From JBGPBY01 sp041481485 (lineage in GTDB: Bacteria > Acidobacteriota > Terriglobia > 20CM-2-55-15), in the NCBI GenBank assembly GCA_041481485.1, contig JBGPBY010000100.1, positions 1-17,618 of the forward strand: a DNA stretch of 17,618 nucleotides, in the 5' to 3' direction. Below are positions 12,205-17,618 of the stretch, one piece after another. Below the pieces are notes generated by a model. The model was given only the letters and a program-made list of their open reading frames with translations, did no database searches and was not told where the DNA came from. The position numbers and the translations under genes are program-made. Each line of letters opens with the position of its first letter. Positions within the stretch are counted from its first letter, which is position 1.

Positions 12205-13395
12205 TCAGAACTCGCCGCTTGCTCCAGCACCGCCCGAACTGCCGCCTCCGGTATGCAATGAATTCGGTGAGGCGGCGTGTGACGGAGATACAACGTTGGT
12301 GCCGTGCAGCGCTGCGGCGGCTGTTCCCAGAGCGGTCAGTATTTGTTTGTCTCCATACAGTAGACGCGACGCGGTATAGCCATAGCGGTATCCACCTGGT
12401 CCAGACGTCAGCCAACGCTTGATCGCGATGGCCACTGCGATCAGGAAGAGTCCGAAGAAAATCAGATCCCATGTCTGACGTTCATGGCCCAGGTACGGTT
12501 TGTTGGTACTCAGCGTTGCCAGTGCCATTCCGAGGCTGGCAAGAATCATCAGTCGATGTTTCTCGCGCAACGACACTACGAATCCGAGTACGGGAAGAAT
12601 CCAGACGGCCGCGTAGGTGAACCAGTAGAACGCAGCAGAAAGCTGCTGTTTTATCAACGTGGAATAACCTTCGTGGCCAATCCGAAGATGAAGGTTCAGA
12701 ATCAGGTATGCGCCAGTAAACGCCAAAGTCTCGATCGCGCCGAATTCCTCGGCAAGGTAATCCCTGCCACAGTTTTTCCGCAGGATCCTGGCAATAATTG
12801 CTGCAGCAAGAAGCAAAGTTGCCGCGAGAGCAATCTTTCCGGCTTCCGTCGCTGCAATTTGAAATGCCCACAGGCCGAGACCCACCAGCACGAACGCAGC
12901 CAGGTATAGGTATCCGAATCTCAAGTACAGGGCAAGGGATACGAGTATCCCCGCAATAATCCCGAACACCATGGGAGTATTCGATGAATGGCCAAAAAAC
13001 GTCAGACCGGCTGCTATTCCTATACCGAAAGGAATGAAAATCGCCGAGAGGACGGCAAATCCCTCTTCCACGCCGAAGCGATAAAAATGAAATTCCCTTA
13101 CCAATACTTCGGCCACGAAGAATGTGGCGATCCCGGACATGACGCACAGGATTCCGGCAGTCTGGTCGTCGAGATGAGAGGATGCCGCTACCAGAGCGAC
13201 CGCTGCTGCCGAGATCAGAAAACTGAAAATGAACAACACCACGCGAAGGTAGATGTTGGTGCGTCTAAAGTCGACTCGAACTTCGCTGAGGAGGTTTGCG
13301 CCCTGTAAGGGGTCTAACAATCCCGATTGAGTCCACTCGCGAATCTGACGTTCCAGATAAATGTTGGACTCATCCCTGGTTCCATAGACTCTCAT
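12205..13395 (-). CDS. DUF2157-like polytopic membrane protein with Gly-rich tail
   Basis: A 396-aa protein. A soluble N-terminal helix pair (about 12-42, YLERQIREWTQSGLLDPLQG) resembles the start of DUF2157 proteins. Eight to ten membrane helices follow (from about residue 49 to 330), with short loops. A cytoplasmic-looking tail follows, with a low-complexity end GGGSSGGAGASGEF. This ending resembles the Gly-rich C-termini of TPM/YgcG and DUF2207 membrane proteins. No catalytic motif is seen and the function is unknown. It starts inside the stop of the upstream DUF2157-like gene (ATGA at 13392-13395), so the two are made together and may form a complex. Confidence 0.8.
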   Translation of the reverse strand: MRVYGTRDESNIYLERQIREWTQSGLLDPLQGANLLSEVRVDFRRTNIYLRVVLFIFSFLISAAAVALVAASSHLDDQTAGILCVMSGIATFFVAEVLVREFHFYRFGVEEGFAVLSAIFIPFGIGIAAGLTFFGHSSNTPMVFGIIAGILVSLALYLRFGYLYLAAFVLVGLGLWAFQIAATEAGKIALAATLLLAAAIIARILRKNCGRDYLAEEFGAIETLAFTGAYLILNLHLRIGHEGYSTLIKQQLSAAFYWFTYAAVWILPVLGFVVSLREKHRLMILASLGMALATLSTNKPYLGHERQTWDLIFFGLFLIAVAIAIKRWLTSGPGGYRYGYTASRLLYGDKQILTALGTAAAALHGTNVVSPSHAASPNSLHTGGGSSGGAGASGEF

Positions 13396-14336
13396 TCGTT
13401 TCTTCCAATCCGGCGCGCGAGAACGACCAGGCCGATGATTACGGCGGAACCCGTTATCACGACGAAAAGCAAGGCAGCAACTACATCGTGGGAATCTTCA
13501 AGCACCTTGATGCTGAGACCAATGTAACCGTACAGAACTCCGTATGCGACAAACGCAAGACGGCTGAAACGGACTCCGAAGTAGATCGCTGAGACTGCGG
13601 CCACCAGCAGACCGGCAAGATAGCGGGGCCACCATGTGCGATCCACGACACCGCTCAATAGCGAGATCAGCAATACGTTGCAGGCAATATGCAGATAGGA
13701 CTGCAGGAAATGCTTCTTCAGTTCCAGGCGGCTCAGCCACAGTCCGATTGTTGAAATCAGAATGCTGTAGGCTATCCCGGCAATTCGCAGAGAATTTTCG
13801 GACACCATTTGAAATCGAGTCAGCCGTAGTCCGAACCCTGCAGCCAGAGAAGACAGGGCCAGGGAAAGAACAAATCGGTTATCGAAGCGATACGCAAGCA
13901 CGAAGAAAACAACAGCGGTGAACAGAAAATAGAAGTCTTCGCGGTCTTTGAGGAACGCAAATCGATACTCGATGTACGCCAGTTCGGTCGACATCACAAG
14001 ACATGAGAAATAGAGGACGTAGTCCAGGGTCACAATTGGGGATTCGACCTGACCGCTGGAAAACGGAGAGGCACGTTTGAAGCAGTAATAGAGAGTGCCT
14101 GCGAAAAGGATTGTCAGCGACGTCAGTACGGCAACGTCACTGAGATTCGAAAAGTACTTCTGAATCGTAGCGGCAATCCCGCCGGCAAGGGCAAGCACGC
14201 CCAGATAAAGGAGTACGTTCAACTCGAGAAATACCGAAAACCGATCCTTGCGGACCAGTGTTCGAATCTGAACGTATTGTGCTCCAGTGATCGCGCCGCT
14301 TTCTCGCCACTGGTTCAGGCGGTCGAGTGTGGTCAT
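13392..14336 (-). CDS. DUF2157-like polytopic membrane protein
   Basis: A 314-aa protein. Its N-terminus (LDRLNQWRESGAITGAQYVQI, residues 4-24) has the form of the DUF2157 entry segment (WRxxGxITxxQ), and eight or so membrane helices follow between about 36 and 308, ending in a basic cytoplasmic tail. It shares this plan with the next gene and overlaps it by 4 nt, which suggests paralogues or partners. No enzyme motif is visible. A TATAAT box stands 14 nt before the start and there is no Shine-Dalgarno sequence. Confidence 0.8.
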   Translation of the reverse strand: MTTLDRLNQWRESGAITGAQYVQIRTLVRKDRFSVFLELNVLLYLGVLALAGGIAATIQKYFSNLSDVAVLTSLTILFAGTLYYCFKRASPFSSGQVESPIVTLDYVLYFSCLVMSTELAYIEYRFAFLKDREDFYFLFTAVVFFVLAYRFDNRFVLSLALSSLAAGFGLRLTRFQMVSENSLRIAGIAYSILISTIGLWLSRLELKKHFLQSYLHIACNVLLISLLSGVVDRTWWPRYLAGLLVAAVSAIYFGVRFSRLAFVAYGVLYGYIGLSIKVLEDSHDVVAALLFVVITGSAVIIGLVVLARRIGRNE

Positions 14337-14350
14337 GAGAGTTTCGGCGG

Positions 14351-14356
14351 ATTATA
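14351..14356 (-). promoter_or_regulatory. TATAAT box of the DUF2157-like pair
   Basis: An exact TATAAT on the minus strand, 14 nt before the ATG at 14336. TTTTGT stands 17 bp upstream as a weak -35. Transcription would start near 14344, giving a leader of about 8 nt. Confidence 0.4.
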
Positions 14357-14371
14357 GGATCAGGGCGTCGG

Positions 14372-14419
14372 AAACAAAAGAGAGAAGTCCTTCTCCGGGT
14401 CGCCCAGGACAACCTGGGC
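14372..14419 (-). terminator. Probable terminator of the 117-aa membrane-protein gene
   Basis: Immediately past the stop, GCCCAGG (14402-14408) pairs with CCTGGGC (14413-14419) around ACAA. A second short palindrome (GAGAAG/CTTCTC, 14382-14395) and then a T-rich run TCTTTTGTTT follow on the minus strand. This separates the gene from the DUF2157-like pair. Confidence 0.5.
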
Positions 14420-14421
14420 CC

Positions 14422-14775
14422 TCAAGGATTCAGTGATCGGGGTGATCCCGGCGGGTCGTGCTGGATGATCTCAACTTCGATTTCGTTTCGTCGATGACGC
14501 AAAACAAACAGAAGCGCTGCTGTCCAGGTTGGAAAAAGATTGAGCCCTGGAATCAGTTCTGCCAAAACCGCAGGCAGGAATGCCCAATGCCAACCCACAA
14601 GTTTGCAGAGAATAACAGCGGCTGCGATATCCGTCGCCGAATCGAAGGGAGAGGCTCCGCCCGCGGAGAAGAGCGGCAAAGCGACAAATTGAATCGCGTC
14701 GGCCGACAGTGCAACCAGCCATGCCAGCCGGCGATCGCGTTTGGAAATCGTTTTCGGAACGTCGAATCTCAGCAT
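14422..14775 (-). CDS. Small membrane protein, unrecognised
   Basis: A 117-aa protein with a basic N-terminus and two or three hydrophobic segments: LAWLVALSADAIQFVALPLF (17-36), ATDIAAAVILCKLVGWHWAF (47-66) and LPAVLAELIPGLNLFPTWTA (67-86). It ends in a charged, basic cytoplasmic tail. The pattern ADxIQ...SPFDxxxDI...GWHWAFLP...ELIPGLNLFPTWT looks like a conserved family I have met in Acidobacteria, but I can give it no name or function. No Shine-Dalgarno sequence is clear. It diverges from the PAP2 gene across 104 bp. Confidence 0.72.
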   Translation of the reverse strand: MLRFDVPKTISKRDRRLAWLVALSADAIQFVALPLFSAGGASPFDSATDIAAAVILCKLVGWHWAFLPAVLAELIPGLNLFPTWTAALLFVLRHRRNEIEVEIIQHDPPGSPRSLNP

Positions 14776-14845
14776 CGCAGTGTATTTTCAGCATACACCT
14801 TTTTTGTCTCACACTTTTAATTACGGATTTTCAGGTCGGAGAATG

Positions 14846-14863
14846 CAAACTGCTGGCAGTTTG
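14846..14863. promoter_or_regulatory. 18-bp palindrome before the PAP2 gene
   Basis: CAAACTGC (14846-14853) and GCAGTTTG (14856-14863) form a perfect 8-bp inverted repeat with a 2-bp centre, ending 7 nt before the Shine-Dalgarno sequence of the rightward gene. It has the size of a dimeric repressor site. A 5' leader hairpin is the alternative. Confidence 0.5.
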
Positions 14864-14879
14864 GAATTGAGGAGGAGCT

Positions 14880-15788
14880 GTGAAGTTCAAATCCACCGGT
14901 GGCGGTTTCGCAAGGCAGATTCATCGAAGCGTTCGGTGGATTCGCACATCGGCCGGTTTGCTTTCAGTGATTGCAGCTTTGCTGCAGGTCTGCAACGCAC
15001 AGGAACTGTTGCCGGAAGAATCCTCTGACCCATCAATAGAGGGTGCGGCACCGGTCACCGTTCCCCCGGATTCTCCGGAGAAGATTTCCGCTCATGACAA
15101 GGGATTCGATTTGGAGGGTTGGCGCGATCTGATTCCGGATCTTGCCGCGGAACAGAAGAAAACCTGGTTGTTCCCGTTTTCCGCCAGGGGAAAACATTTG
15201 AAACATACCGCAGTCATCATTGGAGCCACTGCGGGGCTCGTGGCACTGGACAGATATAGCGCGCGCTACGCACAGAAAAAGAGAACGGAATACTTTGCTG
15301 GATTCAATAAGGTGTTCAGCAGTAAGAATACCGGCTTGAGCACGATCTATATTCCTCTTGGACTCTATGGAATTGGTCTGGTCCGCCGGGACACGTATGC
15401 CCAGCGGACATTTCTGCTTGCCGGACAAGCGGTGCTGAATTCGGAAATACTGACGTCTGTTATGAAAGACATTACCCGGCGCAACAACCCTGCGGATATT
15501 CCGTCCGGCGGCAATTTTACAGATACGTGGTTCAAGAAGAAGCCAAAGTCGTACATTGCAGGCACCGGGAGCTTCCCGTCCGGCCATACGATTGCCGCAT
15601 TTTCCGTAGCGACCGTTTATGCCGAACGTTATCCTGGCCGCTGGCAGAAAGTTCTCTCCTACGGTCTCGCGAGTGTGGTGGGCTTTTCCCGGATATCGCT
15701 GGAGTCCCACTATGTTTCAGAAGTGGCGCTCGGAGCGGTTCTCGGGAAGATCTTCGGCCACTACGTGGTTCACCGACAGATTCCTTAG
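14880..15788 (+). CDS. Secreted PAP2 superfamily phosphatase-like protein
   Basis: A 302-aa protein starting at GTG, supported by GGAGGAG at 14871-14877. A signal peptide covers about 1-40 (hydrophobic TSAGLLSVIAALLQV, cleavage near CNA/QE). An acidic, Pro-rich linker precedes the PAP2 domain (about 105-296). PAP2 enzymes remove phosphate from lipids such as phosphatidate or undecaprenyl diphosphate. The core PSGH (233-236) and SRISLESH (270-277) are intact. The motif K-x6-RP reads K196..N203-P204, with Asn for Arg, and the final SRx5Hx3D has Glu281 for Asp. Activity is therefore less certain. The stop lies 5 bp from the convergent MgtC gene. Confidence 0.87.
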   Translation: MKFKSTGGGFARQIHRSVRWIRTSAGLLSVIAALLQVCNAQELLPEESSDPSIEGAAPVTVPPDSPEKISAHDKGFDLEGWRDLIPDLAAEQKKTWLFPFSARGKHLKHTAVIIGATAGLVALDRYSARYAQKKRTEYFAGFNKVFSSKNTGLSTIYIPLGLYGIGLVRRDTYAQRTFLLAGQAVLNSEILTSVMKDITRRNNPADIPSGGNFTDTWFKKKPKSYIAGTGSFPSGHTIAAFSVATVYAERYPGRWQKVLSYGLASVVGFSRISLESHYVSEVALGAVLGKIFGHYVVHRQIP

Positions 15789-15793
15789 CCGCA

Positions 15794-16432
15794 TTAAAAA
15801 TCAAATGAACGGATATCCTTGTCGTGAAGTAACAGGTCGGTCAGTCGTTCATGGTTGCTCAGGGATCCACGCAATTCCCACGTGCCGATGATATTCGAAC
15901 CGTCTCTGCTCTGAGCGCCACGATGAATCTTCAGGTTGCAGTTCCGAAAGACCTCTTCGTAGTGGAATAGAGTTTTGTCTTGGAATTCGCAGACAATCCG
16001 GTACGTCCGGTTCTGATTGCTTTCATCAATGATTTCTTCGAGGCCGTTGAGGCCGACCAGCACGAGCATGATGACGACGGTCCCCAAAATAGAAAGAATG
16101 TACTCACCCGAGCCGACTCCCATTCCCACAGCCGCGGCTGACCAGATGATTGCCGCGGTCGTAATGCCGTTGATTCTCTTTTCGCTTCTGTAGATCACAC
16201 CGGCGCCGAGAAAACCAATTCCAGTAATGATGTTTGCTGCAATGCGATCGGGAGTGGACGTCCCCAGATGAATGGAAACAATCGTAAACATCGTGGAGCC
16301 GAGAGTGACCAGAATGAGAGTGCGGAACCCGGCGTTTTTGGTTCGATATTCCCGTTCGGTTCCAATAACACCGCCCAAAAGGACTGACAGTACAACCTTT
16401 AAGATGTCTACCTGGATTAAATCGATGTTCAT
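15794..16432 (-). CDS. MgtC/SapB family membrane protein
   Basis: A 212-aa protein. Its N-terminal MgtC domain (1-130) has four or five membrane helices and the family motifs GGVIGTERE (20-28), AGFRTLILVTLGS (34-46), GIGFLGAGVI (71-80) and GITTAA (89-94). A soluble C-terminal domain (about 145-212) is ACT-like in position and length. MgtC proteins help cells cope with low magnesium or acid by acting on the F-ATPase or other membrane partners; SapB-type members are of unknown role. No riboswitch or leader is visible. The start has no good Shine-Dalgarno sequence and lies 51 bp past the PQQ-protein stop, in the same direction. Confidence 0.92.
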   Translation of the reverse strand: MNIDLIQVDILKVVLSVLLGGVIGTEREYRTKNAGFRTLILVTLGSTMFTIVSIHLGTSTPDRIAANIITGIGFLGAGVIYRSEKRINGITTAAIIWSAAAVGMGVGSGEYILSILGTVVIMLVLVGLNGLEEIIDESNQNRTYRIVCEFQDKTLFHYEEVFRNCNLKIHRGAQSRDGSNIIGTWELRGSLSNHERLTDLLLHDKDIRSFDF

Positions 16433-16483
16433 CGAATCGTGTGCTGGATTTGGCCGGCGAAATTCATCTGCGCATCCCGGTCT

Positions 16484-17618
16484 CTATTCCAGTCCGAACG
16501 CGAGCATGACGTTGCCCGCCGTCGAGGTGCCGCCGCCCACATATCCCGATGCCGCGAACACCATTCCTCCAACGATGGTGGGACCAGGCTGCCCCATGGA
16601 ACCGCCTCTGGCGGCGATTCCATTCTTCGTTTGAAACTCCACGGCGGTGTTGTATTCCCACAGCACATGGCCGTCTATGCTCGACAGCGCACGCAGAATC
16701 CCTCCCTGTGCTCCGGCAAATACGACTCCGGGAAGTCCGCTGGTTGCCGCGGCGATGCCATTGCGCTCGCCGGTAATTGCCGAAGACGTCCATTTGCGTG
16801 AACCGTCCGCTAGATTGACTGCGGCGACCATCGCGCCAGCCTGATTGAGCGGGTAATAGACCGTAGTGCCGTCGGAGGTTCCGCCAAACACAATCAGACC
16901 TGCGGCGCCTGGGGCACGCTCAAAGAGTGTGGTCTTCCAGAGGACTTCGCCATTCTTGTCCAGATCGAAAGCAATGGAGAGGCCGCCTTTTGTTCCGGCA
17001 ACGAGGATGTCTTTTCCATTTGGCAGCGTGTGGAGAATCAGCGACGAGCCGCCGAAGTCGTAGTCCGGACCGAGCGTTTCCGGGCAGTTGTCTCCGGGAT
17101 TGCCCCGTGCTCCGCAATTGTTAATGAAGGCGTCTCCTTTTACCTCCTGGTGCTGCCATACGATTTTTCCGTTGTCCATGTCGAAGGCGATCACGGAATC
17201 CGTACCCACGGCCGCAGGAGAGGTGTAGCCATTTCCGGTTCCGACATACACGCGCTTCCTCTTTGGATCGATCGTGGGGGAGTTCCAAATGGATCCTCCG
17301 GCCGGTCCATACAAGGTCACGCCCTGCGCATTCTTGCCGCGAGGCATCGGTTCTTCGCTGATGACGAACGTTCGCCACAGCTTCTCTCCGGTATTGGCAT
17401 CGAGTGCGACAAGATGTCCGCGAAAGCTGCAACATTCGTAGGTATTGACGGCGCCGGTTGTGGTTTCCATCGCGGACATCGGCACATAGATCCGTCCGTC
17501 GTAAACCGCCGGAGATCCCGTGCTCTTGGCACGGGGATGATCGCCCGCTTTAGTTTTCCATAAGAGCTTTCCGGTTTGAGCGTCGAGTGCATAGACGCGA
17601 GTCAGCAAATCTACAAAG
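16484..17618 (-). CDS. PQQ beta-propeller dehydrogenase, polyvinyl-alcohol-dehydrogenase type (partial)
   Basis: The 3' part (about 377 codons) of a gene that runs off the right edge; its start is outside. Repeated propeller blades are visible, each ending in a W-type docking motif: ALDAQTGKLLW, ALDANTGEKLW, AFDMDNGKIVW, AFDLDKNGEVLW and VNLADGSRKW. The segment AGGSIWNSPTID...VYVGTGNGYTSPA and the stretch with NNC...DNCPETLGPDYDFG match PQQ-dependent polyvinyl-alcohol dehydrogenases and related periplasmic alcohol dehydrogenases. Adjacent cysteines in YECCSFRG (codons 17434-17429) fit the vicinal disulfide that caps PQQ in such enzymes. A cytochrome c domain, if present, would be upstream of the window. 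The substrate is unknown; the PVA name is by family only. Confidence 0.87.
   Translation of the reverse strand, partial: FVDLLTRVYALDAQTGKLLWKTKAGDHPRAKSTGSPAVYDGRIYVPMSAMETTTGAVNTYECCSFRGHLVALDANTGEKLWRTFVISEEPMPRGKNAQGVTLYGPAGGSIWNSPTIDPKRKRVYVGTGNGYTSPAAVGTDSVIAFDMDNGKIVWQHQEVKGDAFINNCGARGNPGDNCPETLGPDYDFGGSSLILHTLPNGKDILVAGTKGGLSIAFDLDKNGEVLWKTTLFERAPGAAGLIVFGGTSDGTTVYYPLNQAGAMVAAVNLADGSRKWTSSAITGERNGIAAATSGLPGVVFAGAQGGILRALSSIDGHVLWEYNTAVEFQTKNGIAARGGSMGQPGPTIVGGMVFAASGYVGGGTSTAGNVMLAFGLE

Noticed and set aside
11954..12379. Open frame on the + strand giving a peptide with AYARGYKTAAANAAGN
   Set aside because: It is the translation of repeat copies B and C and then antisense to the DUF2157-like gene. 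It has no ribosome site or protein-like composition.
14780..14805. GTGTAT/ATACAC hairpin followed by six T on the + strand, terminator-like
   Set aside because: No + strand gene ends there. The 6-bp AT-rich stem is weak and it sits in a divergent promoter gap, so I treat it only as a possible operator.
1..17618. CRISPR array, tRNA, rRNA or transposase gene
   Set aside because: No regularly spaced repeats, cloverleaf-like segment, rRNA signature or transposase motif was seen. The only repeated elements are the three double-hairpin copies.

Overview
The window is a 17.6 kb stretch of moderately GC-rich bacterial chromosome, densely packed with genes. It most resembles an Acidobacteriota genome. 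The pointers are a secreted DUF4159 protein, paired DUF2157-type membrane proteins, a PAP2 protein and a small membrane protein of types I associate with that phylum, and an interspersed double-hairpin repeat between genes. The assignment is by recognition only, because no rRNA or tRNA gene is present. I see no insertion sequence, CRISPR array, prophage or tRNA.

Layout, left to right: (i) 1-54 is a copy of the double-hairpin repeat, followed by a leftward GNAT acetyltransferase. (ii) Diverging from it is a rightward group: secreted DUF4159 protein, MocA/MobA-like nucleotidyltransferase, a 63-aa CxxC protein and a one-pass DUF4845-like protein. (iii) A leftward glutaryl-CoA dehydrogenase diverges, across only 32 bp, from cca (tRNA nucleotidyltransferase) and a ComEA-like helix-hairpin-helix protein. 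(iv) A 6.7 kb leftward unit spans 11.9 to 5.2 kb. It encodes a B12-dependent acyl-CoA mutase large subunit, its cobalamin-binding subunit, a methylglutaconyl-CoA-hydratase-like enzyme, a hotdog thioesterase, glutamate formiminotransferase and a PBP1B-type penicillin-binding protein. Most junctions are stop/start overlaps. (v) 11.9-12.2 kb holds two more repeat copies in inverted orientation. (vi) Two overlapping leftward DUF2157-like membrane proteins and a small unrecognised membrane protein follow. (vii) A rightward PAP2-type protein, a leftward MgtC/SapB protein and a truncated PQQ beta-propeller dehydrogenase (polyvinyl-alcohol-dehydrogenase type) run to the right edge.

Functional reading: the centre of the window handles acyl-CoA and amino-acid carbon (branched or glutaryl-CoA-type acyl chains, the B12 mutase, and histidine-derived formiminoglutamate). 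The rest is tRNA maturation, cell-wall synthesis and envelope proteins. The mutase is interesting because the two residues that define methylmalonyl-CoA specificity are replaced, so its substrate is probably something else.

The less ordinary signals are non-coding. Three copies of a double-hairpin repeat show compensatory base changes. A perfect 16-bp inverted repeat lies just upstream of the formiminotransferase start. An identical 10-mer, which reads as a -10 element on both strands, sits in two divergent promoter gaps. Several genes have TATAAT-like boxes 7-17 nt from the start codon and no Shine-Dalgarno sequence, which suggests leaderless or very short-leader mRNAs.
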